Source: Isoetes taiwanensis
Taxonomy: Eukaryota > Streptophyta > Lycopodiopsida > Isoetales > Isoetaceae
Direction of reading: 5' to 3'
Length of the DNA: 64,000 bases
Assembly (NCBI GenBank): GCA_021234155.1
Contig: JAJEKV010000041.1
Span: 3,276,829 to 3,340,828, forward strand
Shown here: positions 34,092-45,924 of the stretch, in pieces
Layout of the letters: the number at the start of each line of letters is the position of its first letter
Numbering within the stretch: position 1 is the stretch's first letter
Notes under the pieces: model-generated
Told to the model about the DNA's origin: nothing
Databases searched by the model: none
The model's input: only the letters and a program-made list of their open reading frames with translations
Position numbers and translations under genes: made by a program

Positions 34092-37000
34092 ATGTTGGCG
34101 ATGACTTAGGATGCTAGCTGACAAAAAATCAGAATTTAAGTCCGTACTATGCATTAATTACGAATTTACGAATGTCTTGCTACTGCAAAAGTGGGCCTTG
34201 ACTTCTAACTGCCACAACGGGAGGAGTACAGGTCCAAACTCCATTCCGTCAGTTCCCCTTGCTTCGCGTTCTCAACTGCATGTGATCGGCCACGTCCCAA
34301 GTGCAAAAGACCAAAACTCGGCACCCAAAACGCAAACCCCCGCTAGAACACGGCAACTCATAGGGTTTACGTTTGGGGCTCTATCCTTGTCGATTTGACT
34401 AGGACCTTGGCGCCGCGTGTCTTGGCGTAGAGGGTGGGTTTTGGCCGAGCACGGACCACGAAAACCACCCGGCGGCTTGCCCCAAAAGTCCTCTCCCGAA
34501 GGCCACGGTGACGGACGGGCAACTTCCCCTCCGAACCAAGTGATCTCTCTCGCCAATGGACTCGAACGTCGACATTGCCCTTGGGACCAAGTTTTGTGGC
34601 GAAAGCCCACCCCTTCTCGAAGAAGCGCCAAACTATCTCATGTGCAACGACTTCGTAGTCAATTGGCCTAGGAGGTGGTCTGCGAAATCTTTTGCAATGT
34701 AGGGCGTAAGTGTTTCTTTCTTTTGCAAAACCGACCGTAACTTGGTCCCTAGGGTAATTTTGGCATTCCGGACGATGTGGCAAAGTCGGATCGGCATTTC
34801 GAGACCGCCAATCTACTGAACGACAAAAACACTTTGGTTTCTACACTGTCGCCGCCGGGGCGACGCCGGTTTGATATGTTCTCCCAACGGATGTTGGATT
34901 TTTGGACCTTCTCGGACGGGTTCTGGAACAAAGGATTCAACGGGCCGGATCACGGAACCGAGATCCGGGAGTGTGGTCTTTAGCGCGTACACCCGTGAGC
35001 TTTTGCCCAGAAAGGCTGCCTCGGGGAAGCTTTTGGGGCTCGCCTCACGGGGTTCGGACTCTCCCCTTTAATGAGGAGGCCTTGCAAGGTCCCGGCCTTG
35101 TTTGACTTGGGCAAGTGTGCTGCGGCGGCTGCCCAACAACAACATTGCCCGGTTGTTCTAGTGCAAACTATTTGATCTAAACCTTATCCAAAATTTTTGA
35201 AAGTTGGCAGATGTGGGCGATGGACAAAAAATCAGAATTTAAGTCCGTACTATACATTAATTACGAATTTATGAATGTCTTGCTATCGCAAAAGCGGCCC
35301 TTGACTTCTAAGCGCCACAGCGGGAGGAGTACTGGTCCAAACTCCATTCCGTCGGTTCCCTTTTGCTTCAGCGTTCTCAACTGCATGTGATCGGCCATGT
35401 CCCAAGTGCAAAAGACCAAAACTTCGGCACCCAAAACGCAAAACCCCGCTAGAACACGGCAACTCATAGGGTTTACGTTTGGGAGGCTCTATCCTTGTCG
35501 GATTTGACTAGGACCTTGCTTGGCGGTCTTGATGTAGAGGGGGGTGTTGGCGCCAGAACACGGACCTAAAAACCACCCGGGCGGCTTGCCCCAAAAATTC
35601 CTCTCCGAAGGCCACAGCGGCGGGCGGGCAACTTCCCCTCTCCGAACAGAGTGATCCGCCTCTGCCAATGGACTCGAGCGTCGACATTGCCCTAGGACCA
35701 AGTTTTGTGGCCAGAAGCCCACCCCTTCTCGAAGCGCCAAACTATCTCATGTGCAACACACTCGTAGTCAATTGGCCTAGGAGGTGGGCTGGCGAATCTT
35801 GCAATATAGGGCGTAAGTGTTTGTTTCTTTTTGCAAAACTGACCGTGTAACTTGGTCCCTAGGGTAATTTTGGCATTCCTGACGATGTGGCGAAGTCGGA
35901 TCGGCATTTCAGAGCCTCGCAATGTCCGAACGACAAAACACTTTGGTTTCTACGATGTCGCCAGACGCTTGCGGTTTGATATGTTCTCTTGGGCCGGATG
36001 TTGGATTTTTTGGACCTTCTCGGACCAGGTTCCCCGGAACAAAGGATTCAACGGTCGAATCGAGAACCGAGATCCGGAGTGTGGTCTTTAGCGTCGCCCC
36101 CGTGGAGCCGCCGAGAAAGGCTGCCTCGGGGAAGCTTTTGGGGCTCGCTTCTTTGGGGTTCGGACTCTCCCCTCTAATGAGGAGGCCTTGCAAGGTCCCG
36201 GCCTTGTTTGACTTGGGCAAATGTGCCCATTTCGGTACGCCCAACAACAGACTGCCCGGACCGTTCTAGTGCAAACTATTCGATCTAAACCATATCCAAA
36301 AATTTTGAAAGTTGGCCTGTATGTTGGCGATGACTTAGGAAGCTAGCTGACAAAAAATCAGAATTTAATTCCGTACTATGCATTAATTACGAATTTTACT
36401 TAATGTCTTGCTACTCTTTTGCAAAAGCGGCCCTTGACTTCTAAATGACCACAACGGGAGGAGTACAGGTCCAAACTCCATTCCGTCGGTTCCCCTTGCT
36501 TCGCGTTCTCAACGCATGTGATCGGCCGGATCCAAGTGCAAAAGACCAAAACTCGGGCACCCAAAACGCAAACCCTGCTAGAACCTGGCAACTCATAGGG
36601 TTTACGTTTCGGAGGCTCTATCCTTATCAGATTTGACTAGGACCTTGCGCCGTGTCTTGACGTAGAGGGGGGGTGTTGACGCCAGAGCACGGACCCTAAA
36701 AACCACCCGGAAGCAGCTTGCCCCAAAATTCCTCTCCCCGGCCCCGGGCGACGGGCGGGCAACTTCCCTCTCCCGAACCGTGATCGGTCTCGCCAATGGA
36801 ATCGAACGTCGACATTGCCCTAGGGACCAAGTTTTGTGGCCGTAGCCCACCCCTTCTTCGAAGAAGCCAAAACTATCTCATGTGCAACACAATCGTAGTC
36901 AATTGGCCTAGGAGGTGGTCAATAATCTTTGCAATGTAGGGTGTAAGTGTTTCTTTCTTTTGCAAAACCGACCGTAACTTGGTCCCTAGGGTAATTTTGG

Positions 37001-39268
37001 CATTCCGACGATCTGGCGAAGTCGGATCGGCATTTCGAGCCTCCGCGGTGTCCGAACGACAAAACACTTTGGTTTCTACGCTTATCGCCCGCGGGACGCT
37101 TCCACGGTTTGATATGTTCTCCTGGGCGGATGTTGGATTTTTGGACCTTCTCTGACCAGATTCCCGGAACAAAGGATTCAACGATCGGATCACGGGAACC
37201 GAGATCCGAGAGTGTGGTCTTTAGCGTCGCCCCGTGACCTTTTGCCGCCAGAAAGGCACCTCGAAGCTTTTGGGGCTCGCCTGGCGGGGTTGGACTCTCC
37301 CCTCTAATGAGGAGGCCTTGCAAGGTCCCCGCCTTGTTTGACTTGGGCAAGTGTGCCAGCTTCGGCCCAACAACAGTCTGACCGGACCGTTCTAGTGCAA
37401 ACTATTTGATCTAAACCATATCCAAAATTTTTGAACGTTGGCACGTATGTTGGCGATGACTTAGGAAGCTAGTGACAAAAAATCAGAATTTAAGTCCGTA
37501 CTATGCATTAATTACTTAATTTACGAATGTCTTGCTACTTGCAAAAGCGGCCCTTGACTTCTAACCGCCACAACGGGAGGAGTACAGTCCAAACTCTATT
37601 CCGCCGGTTCCCCTTGCTTCGCTTCTCAACTGCATGTGATCGGCCACGCCCAAGTGCAAAAGACCAAAACTTCGGCACCAAAACGCAAACCCCGCTAGAA
37701 CCCGGCAACTCATAGGGTTTACGCTTTTGGAGGCTCTATCCTTGTCGATTTGACTAGGACCTTCGCGTGTCTTGACGTAGGGGGTTTTGACGCCGTGAGC
37801 ACGGACCCTAAAAACCACCCGGAAGCAGCTTGCCCCAAAAGTCCTCTCCCGAAGGCCCTGGCGACGGACGGGCAACTTCCCCTCTCCGGAACCGTGATCG
37901 GTCTCTGCCAATGGAATCAGAACGTCGACATTGCCCTAGGGACCAAGTTTTGTGGCCAGAAGCCCACCCCTTCTCGAAGAAGCGCCAAACTATCTCATGT
38001 GCAACACAATCGTAGTCAATTGGCCTAGGAGGTGGCTGCTGAATACTGCAATGTAGGGCGTAAGTGTTTCTTTCTTTTGCAAAACTGACCGTGTAACTTG
38101 GTCCCTAGGGTAATTTTGGCATTCCGGATGATGTGGCGAAGTCGGATCGCCATTTCGAACCTCCGCGAATGTCCAAACGACAAAACACTTTGGTTTCTAC
38201 ACCGCCGCCTCCGGGGGCGCTTCGGTTTGATATGTTCTCCTGGACGGATGTTGGATTTTTGGACCTTCTCGGACCAGGTTCCTTGAACAAAGGATTCAAC
38301 GGTCGGATCACGGGACCGAGATCCCGGAGTGTGGTCTTTAGCGTCGCGCCCCCTCCCGTGAGCTTATTTGCAGAAAGGCTGCCTTGGGAAGCTTTTTGGG
38401 GCTCGCCTCCCGGGTTCTGACTCTCCCTCTAATGAGAAGGCCTTGCAAGGTCCTCGCCTTGTTTGACTTGGGCAAGTGTGCCATTTCGGTGCCCAACAAC
38501 AAAGCCTGCCCGCATCGTTCTAATGCAAACTCTTTGATCTAAACCTTATCCAAAATTTTTGAAAGTTGGCCAGTATGTTGGCGATGACTTAGGAAACTAG
38601 CCGACAAAAAAATCAGAATTTAAGTCCGTACTATGCATTAATTACGAATTTACTGAATGTCTTGCTACCGCAAAAGCGGGCCTTGACTTCTAAATGCCAC
38701 TTCGGGAGGAGTACAGGTCCAAACTCCATTCCGTCAGTTCCCCTTGCTTCGGTTCTCAACTGCATATGATCGGCCATGTCCCAAGTGCAAAAGACCAAAA
38801 CTCGGCACCCAAAACGCAAACCCCAGAACCTCGCCAACTCATAGGGTTTACGTTTGGAGGCTCTATCCTTGTCGATTTGACTAGGACCTTGGCGCCGTGT
38901 CTTGGCGTAGAGGGGGTGTTGACGCCAGAACACGGACCCTAAAAACCACCCGGAAGCAGCTTGCTGCAAAAGTCCTCTCCCGAAGGCCCTGGTGATGGAC
39001 GGGCAATTTCCCCTATCCGGATCCGTGATATGGCTCTGCCAATGGATATAGAACGTCAACATTGCCCTGGCAATCAAGTTTCGTGGCCAGAAGGGCACCC
39101 CTTCTCGAAGAAGTGCCAAAGTAGCTCATGTCCAGCACACACGTAGTCAATTGACCTAGGAGGTGGCCAAGAATACCGCAATGTAGGGCGTAAGTGTGTC
39201 GCTTTTTTGCAAACCGACGCGTGTAACTTAGTCCATAGGGTAATTTTGGCATTCCAAACGATAAGCGA
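34092..39268 (+). repeat. Tandem array, 4.6 copies of a 1.1-kb unit
   Basis: The marker ACAAAAAATCAGAATT occurs at 34,121, 35,224, 36,350, 37,475 and 38,604, giving periods of 1,103, 1,126, 1,125 and 1,129 bp. Other landmarks recur in the same order in every copy: GCATTAATTACGAATTTA, CCCTTGACTTCTAA, CTCATAGGGTTTACG, GGACCTTCTC, GAGGCCTTGCAAGGTCC. The last copy is cut at about 39,268 where the right CACTA arm begins. No frame stays open across copies, so it is satellite-like rather than genic. Copies differ by many 1-8-base indels, mostly in CG-rich spots. Confidence 0.92.
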
Positions 39269-39274
39269 CGCCAA

Positions 39275-39939
39275 GATTAATTTTTTTTCCCCACGCTTTT
39301 TGACGCCGTTAAACAACGTTGCTTACGTGGCTTCTGGCCGACAATGGCGTGGCGCGGACGATGCCGCCACGCCGGGCAAAACCGCCGCCACGCCGATATT
39401 CTAGGCGCCGCTTAACGACGCCATGTCGACGCGGGCAGACACTTTGGCGTGCCGGCGGCATGTCGCCAAGCCCACGGCCGACCGGGTCACGCCGATTTTT
39501 TAGTCGCCGCTCAATGACGCCATGTCGACGCGGCGTAAACACGGTGGCGTGCGGCCGGCATGTCGCCAGCCACGCAGCCGGATGTGCCACGCCGATCCAC
39601 GAGACGACGTTAAACGACGTTTTGTGCACGCGGGCATGACACGCCGCGCTTACCCGGCGTGGCAAAGCACCATGCCACGCAGCATGGTGGACACGCCGGC
39701 TTCGGTGGAGACGCCGTTCAACGACGCCCACCGACGTGTTTTGACACGCAGCCCGCCAAACTTTGGCGGCAGCAGCATCATGCCACGCAGCCAATCCGGA
39801 CACGCCACCCCGAAAACGCCGTTGAACGACGCCGAACGACGTTATCGCCGTTGAACGACGATGTCGCCGATGTTCGACGACGACCGTGCCGTTTCGACGC
39901 CGCAGCGGCGCCGTTGGACGTCGACTATCCCTTGTAGTG
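39275..39939. repeat. Right subterminal repeat arm of the CACTA element
   Basis: About 650 bp of GC-rich sequence with repeated ACGCCG, TTGAACGACG and TTAAACGACG motifs. It shares the motif style and the stretch AACGTTGCTTACGTGG with the left arm (GACGTTGCTTACGTG at 18,526). It ends in CTTGTAGTG. Confidence 0.72.
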
Positions 39940-39987
39940 ATCACTAGAAGAAAAAAAAAAGCAGATTAGTGCTAAGGTATGACATAC

Positions 39988-40090
39988 CCCTAATTTCGCA
40001 TTCTACATTGTGAGACTCTTGGCGCAAACGGCGCTGCCATTCTCGACATTGCTCCTGGGGCGTTGGCTTAGGCTTGAGGAGCCCTCGAAC
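39988..40090 (-). pseudogene. VPS24: VPS24 exon 1 portion
   Basis: The minus strand reads VRGLLKPKPTPQEQC then REWQRRLRQESHNVECEIR, matching the start of VPS24 (LKPKPNPQ...WQRRLRQE...). It ends at a good donor, G followed by GTATGTC at 39,987. The usual initiating Met-Glu-Lys is not encoded directly upstream; ACTCAAG there could be an acceptor with the ATG in another exon, or the start has been lost. Exons 1 and 2 are in the correct order and orientation, and the 21.8-kb transposon begins 48 bp inside the intron. It could be a living gene with a huge intron, but the damaged exon-2 acceptor argues for a pseudogene. Confidence 0.8.
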
Positions 40091-42990
40091 TTGAGTGCAG
40101 TTATTCTGTGTGACGAGCAAATGAATGCATTTCTGCTGCCGATCTCCACAGAGCGACCTTAAGCACATCAAAAGAAAGAAACTGGCTTCAAGAAACGAGA
40201 CGTCGAGTTCTTTGTCGAGTTCTTTACCAGGTGACCGCCAGTTTATAGGAAATAAGAGGTTTGGAGCAGTCACCCCTAGGGATATTCTAGGATATACCTA
40301 GGATATGCCAAAAGCCCACATAAACAAGGGTTTACCCCCCTAGGGGCAACCCAAAAAAATCATTGATCTGTATACAAACAAAAAATTGTTGTTTTATAGC
40401 TTATAAGTGGATGTGATGAGAGCTTCTTATATAACCTAGGTGATTCAAATATATTGATGATAAAAAGGACATCAATCAATATAAATTCCATTGTATCTAA
40501 GATGAGGTAACCTCAATTATCTAAACATATATAATTCATTCTTTAATTTTTCATTTTTGTTCGTCGTCCGCTCCAATATTTCTGCGCCGCAATCGTTTTC
40601 GGTGTTTACGTGGCACGTGTCATTCAAACCATCTACTCCGTTAAAAATTGGTAAGTTCGGCTCCTTCTATCGCATGTTTTGCAGGAGCACCCTGGTGACA
40701 TAGCCACTTCCGGCGCAGAAATACTCGATCGTTGGGCCTGTTCAAATACCTCTGCAGATCTTCAAAAATTGGATCGATTTCTGAAGCTTGCTTGGCCCCA
40801 AATACTCCGCCCATGGCTATGCTGTCTCCACACATCGGAAAAGAATATTTTGGAGAACCCATTACTCTTGCCGGAGATCCCATTTCATAGTGCAAACAAC
40901 TTTCGACTCTGTTTTCGATGTTACGCTCCTTTCTAAGCTTGGATTCGAATCTGCCAGGTTAGAAAATACATCAATTTCTGATTTGAAGTTCCAGTTTACA
41001 GTGAGCCCAGTGCTTCAAAAGCTTTAAATCTTTCATTGTATGAGTCGGGTGGGCTTCAAAAAATTTTCACTCTAGAATCCGTGCTACAGGCGGCTTTCTG
41101 AGGCTAAATCCGTCTTTGAGGCACTGTATTTTGAGCTCCAATTCCTGGATTTTTTTTTCCAGAGACACCATTATAGTCTGGAGGGTTATGGCTCCACAAT
41201 TGAGGTCTTTCTCTGTGTGTGAGTTGAAGCTTTTGGCTTCCTAGCACAGATTGTTATAGCTAGAAATCAAGTATACATAGATTTTCCATGCGAAATTGTC
41301 TTTCTTTTCAGCAATTCGATCGGTGGCATATGCTGTTGTAGCAAATCCGCACCCATATTAGCAAGAAATTGTTCGGATGTATGAATTCCTATCCTGCACC
41401 CAAAACATTTCTGAGCGGTAATAAAAAAGGACAGCTTAACCAAGTATAGAGCTTTAGGCACAGAATCTGGCTATGGCAAGTCTGGAAATTTCTGGGGAGA
41501 ACCTCTTGCGCCCAGCAAAAGCTTCTTGCCCTGCGAAAGGTTTTCTATACCAAAAAGGGGTACGAAAACTCTGCCCTAGCTAGGAAAGAGTTTTCCAAGA
41601 ACAGATGGCAAAAACTCCGGCAACAAGATACTAGAAGACGAGGTGCAACTTTGAGCTTGAATTTGATAATGCAGGCACTGTATTTTTAGCTCCAATTCCT
41701 GGGTTTTTTCCCAGAGACACCAGTATAGTCTGGAAGATTATTCCCCTGCAAAAATAATTAGCTGAGGCCGGATCAACAGGGCCGGAATTAGTCTAATGAT
41801 GTCGGAGTTGGTCTTGGAGTTACTGTAGCGCATCCAAAGATTACTGTAGCAGAGAATTGCTGTCGCGTTTGTCTCTATATGCTGCCGGCCAGCCGGCCAG
41901 GTGCTCAGCCCCTTTCACGTTGCCGCTCCAGATTGAAAATAGTTCACCTTTATTTATAGTTTTGATGCCTTTTAAGCGAAGATAAGTTTCCTATTTTAAT
42001 ACCGTCCCCTTTAGCCCTATTTAAACAAAATGCCCTTTATTTCCTTAAGGTCATGTTGCTTAAAAAATAAATGCCCTTGCCCCTTTTAAACTTTCTCAAT
42101 GGTATTAAAAAAAGTCACCCTTGGCCTTTTATCTAGCCTTTTATCTAACTTTAATGACTATTGGGTAATTCTTCTAACTTTAATGACTATTGGGTAATTC
42201 TTTTGGTCTTTCTTTCTCTTCTCATGCTCTACAGCCGCTCCCCCGAGCAGCACCATATCAGAAAGATCCGAGCAAAGGCAACTTTCGATAGGGAAATTTT
42301 GTGGCAACTTTTGCACACAACAGTTTTGGGAGTCGAGAGACAGAGGTGTGTTTTGGAGTGAAGGACCAGAATACACTGATTTATCTGATATCTAATTTAC
42401 CTGATAAATATCTGTGTTAGCCGGTATTGATTGCTGCATTAACCCTTGGAAGTGTTGCCTCAGAGCAGGGGAACTCTTGCTCTATTCTAGCATGAAGCCA
42501 TCGCCATCTCGCCAGAATGACTGTTCCGACATCCTTCTGCCATAGCCAGTTTTCAAAGCTACTATTTCCTTAAAGAATCATCAAAGCTGCAAAAAGATGG
42601 ATGCAAAATTGTTTGTTATGCAGTCTAACGACGTTTTCACAAAACCATTAGTAAAGTTTCTCAATCTAATGGTTCATAATTCATTCATTTTGTGATTCAA
42701 ATCTTTCAAGCTTAGACATTCAGCACTCTACAGTTTGGTTCGTTCAAAATTCATGCCATTTTGGCTTGATATAAGTGCACATTACTCAACTGGGCACACA
42801 AGGAAAACATATTTTGACTATTATATAATGTTCCAAGTGCTTACCCCATCAAAATTGTCATCATCATGTTAATCAACACACAGTTTGAGGACATCTATTG
42901 GTCATACCATTAAAATAAATGTCTACGTATGTTCTCTCAACTGGCACAAAACCAATAACTCTACCAATATTCCCCTTTAACAACTAATCT
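40091..42990. other. Region without a recognised gene
   Basis: Only scattered short frames. Two repeat structures: a 70-bp segment at 41,121-41,190 recurs at 41,674-41,740 (GCACTGTATTTT...CTCCAATTCCTGG...CAGAGACACCA), and a 29-bp unit is tandemly duplicated at 42,144-42,201 (TCTAACTTTAATGACTATTG...). Confidence 0.55.
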
Positions 42991-43012
42991 AAATACAGGG
43001 AAGTCGAGAAAG

Positions 43013-43058
43013 AGAAATGTTCGCGGCGGCCTTGGCCGCCGCGATAAATTTCTTGTAA
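43013..43058 (-). repeat. CACTA-end-like palindrome, copy 1
   Basis: AGAAATGT then TCGCGGCGGCC/TTGGCCGCCGCGA then TAAATTTCTTGTAA. A near-perfect palindrome ends in TTCTTGTA, which resembles an inverted CACTACAAGAA terminus. The reverse complement of the whole segment recurs at 53,049-53,092. Confidence 0.6.
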
Positions 43059-43118
43059 TTTTTATTCATATAAACTTACAATGACACACTCAAGTTTTAT
43101 TCATGATATCTTGGTGGT

Positions 43119-43510
43119 CTAGCATGTGACTTTGTATGACTTGGCATTGGAAACCTGGGTGCAATCGATATCATTCCAGTTGACTTGTGGCTTCCCACCA
43201 CAATTGGCACTATAGTAGAGCTTGAATGGCTTCCCCTTGAACTTGAACCTGTAGGCAACGTCAGTTTTGCTAAAGTTGACACATCTAGCGGCACACTTGA
43301 TGGTTTTTAAACCATTATAGCAGTTTGGATCTTTATAAATTATCGCTTGGCTATGATGAGGATGGTAATGGGCACTTGCAATGGATGCATGAAAGACTAG
43401 AAAGATTGCCACAGCAGCCAAAAAAAGAACTTTGTAGGATGCCTTGAAAAAAAAAAAATAGTGAGTATGGGAATTCAAAGAGTAGTACAACATCCAAATT
43501 TGCTTACCAT
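43119..43510 (-). CDS. MiAMP1-like secreted antimicrobial peptide
   Basis: Two exons: 43,508-43,510 (the ATG alone, followed at once by donor GTAAGC) and 43,119-43,442 (acceptor TTTCAAG), giving 108 residues. A classical signal peptide (MASYKVLFLAAVAIFLV..., about 25 residues, hydrophobic core, cleavage near ASIASA) precedes a His-rich stretch and a mature domain with six cysteines. Their order and spacing follow MiAMP1, the beta-barrelin antimicrobial family of Macadamia also known from conifers and seed-free plants: DPNCYNG, IKCAARC, ANCGGK, DCTQ, final TC. Expected role: secreted defence peptide of the apoplast. It looks intact. The start choice is supported by the TATA box and by the signal peptide beginning exactly at the splice. 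Confidence 0.85.
43443..43507 (-). other. Intron of the MiAMP1-like gene
   Basis: 65 bp with GTAAGC at the 5' end and a T-rich tract ending TTTCAAG at the 3' end. It sits directly after the start codon, so exon 1 contributes only Met. Confidence 0.75.
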
Positions 43511-43566
43511 TTTGCTTGCGTGTGCTTGCTTTGAGTGTGTTGTGTTGGGTGCATCAAGGCATATCA

Positions 43567-43577
43567 TGTATATATAG
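43567..43577 (-). promoter_or_regulatory. TATA box of the MiAMP1-like gene
   Basis: The minus strand reads CTATATATACATG about 57-67 bp upstream of the ATG, leaving room for a short 5' leader. Confidence 0.65.
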
Positions 43578-43599
43578 CTAAAGATGGCGGCTTTGTCTT

Positions 43600-44630
43600 A
43601 GTAGGCCAGGCCACATGGCAATATTCGATTAGGGGTTGGAGGTGGAGGCATCGGGATGAGATCTAGGGCAGAGATATAGCCGCCTTGCCTTAGTAGGCAT
43701 CACGATTTATGATGCTTACTTCTAAACAAGTGTTTCAGAAAAACGTGTCATATAAGTTAAGGTATATATACGGATGGTAAACAAGTATCAACTGATTATG
43801 TGCCTACGTGGCCGTGATTATGTGCCTATGTGGCCGTGAGTTTCAATGGGTCGATTACAGACCTCATGGTCTGTTTCTACAACAGTTTGTGAACAGAAAC
43901 CATTGCAATGCATTTTCACCATTAGCTCGCTAATGAGAATGCACAGCAGAGCAAGGATCTACCAGAAATGAACAGTAGGAGAGCCTCATGCGGTTTGCAT
44001 CCTTCAATTTGCCAAAAACTGTTATTCCGTTTGTATCAGGAAAATGGTTGCTGTGGATCGCCTTCTACCAGCTTCGCAGCCTCGGGTGATCTGCTTTCGT
44101 CCTTGTATTTAGATATTCATTTTTTGTATATAAGCAGTGTTAAGCTCCATTGTCTTTCACTGATAAGAGCTTTAAATTGCCACAGGAGTGCTAGTAACAG
44201 AGTTAAATTTTCATGCATGTACTCTTCTTGTATCTTAGAGTGCATGTACTAAATCCAGCCAGAGTAATACACTAATCTCTGTCTTACCTCCCTTATAAAA
44301 CACCAAGATCACATGTGGGCATCTAAAAGGGATCAAAGCTTCTGGGAAGAACTAGAAATAATTATACTAGATAGCAAAGCTCCCATTCCTCTATACTAGT
44401 CTAGCAAATAATTCCCAGTTTCCATTCCCCTATACAGCAAAGAACTTAATCATCATCTAATCCTGCAATGAACAATCCATGGCCTGTACAAATGATCAAA
44501 GAAATACATTCATATCTACCATTAGACTATGAAATAGCAGTATCTACTTGCATGCAATGAACCTAGATGGATAAGGATTGCAAAGTTCGAAGGATTAGAA
44601 GAGATCAGAGCAGTTGATGCATTCACATTG
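43600..44630. other. Upstream flank, no gene recognised
   Basis: Contains the duplicated phrase GTGGCCGTGA at about 43,808 and 43,831. Otherwise there are only short frames without similarity that I can name. Confidence 0.5.
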
Positions 44631-44634
44631 CTAG

Positions 44635-45040
44635 ATCTTCTGATGATTGGCAATACATGGCTGTTGATTGCCTTCTTTGGCTCCTCCAGGATGCTATCAC
44701 CAGAGAAAAGGTATGAGATTCTGCTCTTTCCTCTACTTTTGCAATTCTCTTTGAGAGTTGCAATTGAGCTTAACATTAAGTTTTCATATATGCAGCATTA
44801 GGGACTAACCTTATTGCATTAGTTCTTCATGTTCAAATCCTTTCCAAAGTACTATTATATATTCTTTTAGTCCCCTAGTTTTGACATGCCTATACTTGCT
44901 TTAATCAGGTATTTGACAGGGCTACATTAGCACTGGCGGATTTGATAGAATTGCCCAGCCTAGCAGATCAGAAAAAACCAGGGGAGGTCATCATTGAGGC
45001 CCTGCTACAGCCAATCTCTAGGATAGGCTATGAGCAGTGA
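44635..45040 (+). pseudogene. Last two exons of an unidentified helical-repeat protein
   Basis: Exon-like block 44,635-44,710 encodes SSDDWQYMAVDCLLWLLQDA then ITREK and ends in donor AAG/GTATGA. After a 198-bp intron with acceptor ATCAG, 44,909-45,040 continues VFDRATLALADLIELPSLAD then QKKPGEVIIEALLQPISRIG and a stop. The phases fit, and amphipathic Leu-rich helices suggest an ARM/TPR-type protein. I cannot name the family with confidence, and upstream exons were not found, so it is either the 3' end of a gene or a fragment. Confidence 0.5.
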
Positions 45041-45924
45041 AACAGTATAGAACTCATTTCCTACATCTTTTGCTAGCTTTATTTCAAAGTAATGCCTTAG
45101 AGTTTTCTTATGTATGCCTTTTGGCAAATATCAATTTCCTTATGCTTTGTTCGATCGCTCTTTGTAAAAGTAATGTATTATTCCCTTGCTCTTGTTGCTA
45201 TTCTAGTTCTTATAGTTGAAGTATATTGAAGAGTTTCTGAAGTTTTTGAGCACAGCTATTTGTAATTAGCAATTGTCTAGCAATTGTACATGCAATCATC
45301 AATGGCGACCTTATTTTACTTCACTAGGCCGTTCTCTAAAGGAATATCTTATACACTTCATTTTTTGCAACCTTTTTTAACTTTATGCTTTAGAGTCTTT
45401 GTATTAACGCAATTTGCTATTGTCAATTCTTTACCTTGTGTCAATATTGCTAGCTCCTCTTTACCTTGTGTTACCCTTGCGGCAAGAGAATAGGGTGAAT
45501 TATTTGAGCGTGATGTTTGTGCTCTATAATTAGATAGATACCTCTTTGACTTGCTTTCCCTTTGTCCAGCTTTCCTCGAAAATTGTGAATCCTAACATCC
45601 TTTTATTTGGTATGGTGAGCTTAGGAGGTTATAACAGTTAATATCTCGTCTGCATAGTCTCTTGTATCTCTTATTCTAGCATTTTTACGTTGTTTTCATC
45701 CATTTATAACAAGTTGAAACGGTAAATGGGATAATGGTTTGTGTTTTGAATCGATCTTAAATAATTTTATATTTGAGCACTTGTGATTAATATCATATTC
45801 AATATTGGAAGCTGGAAAGCTCTTGATTTGCATTGGATGATCATGCCTTTTATTTTTTCATATGCACCATTTGGCCGGAACTTAAATTTCTTTGAATGTT
45901 GCTTTTCATATGTCTTGTCCTACC

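Larger units (their letters stand above)
18122..39939. mobile_element. 21.8-kb CACTA transposon in VPS24 intron 1
   Basis: The left end reads CACTACAAAAAAATTGCC (18122-) and the right end reads GACTATCCCTTGTAGTG (to 39939), i.e. CACTACAA inverted. Both are bordered by the same 3 bp, ATC (18119-18121 and 39940-39942), the target duplication length of En/Spm-CACTA elements. Both ends carry several hundred bases of GC-rich subterminal repeats built on palindromic variants of CGTCGTTTAACGACG. The surrounding VPS24 exons show that the whole interval is an insertion into an intron. No transposase domain was recognised, so it is probably non-autonomous. The shared terminal inverted repeat is only about 8 bp. 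An alternative is two unrelated CACTA remnants. Confidence 0.72.

Noticed and set aside
34111-39252. Many 60-160-codon frames on both strands
   Set aside because: They lie in the tandem array, shift frame from copy to copy and match no family that I know. Satellite-type repeat is the simpler reading.
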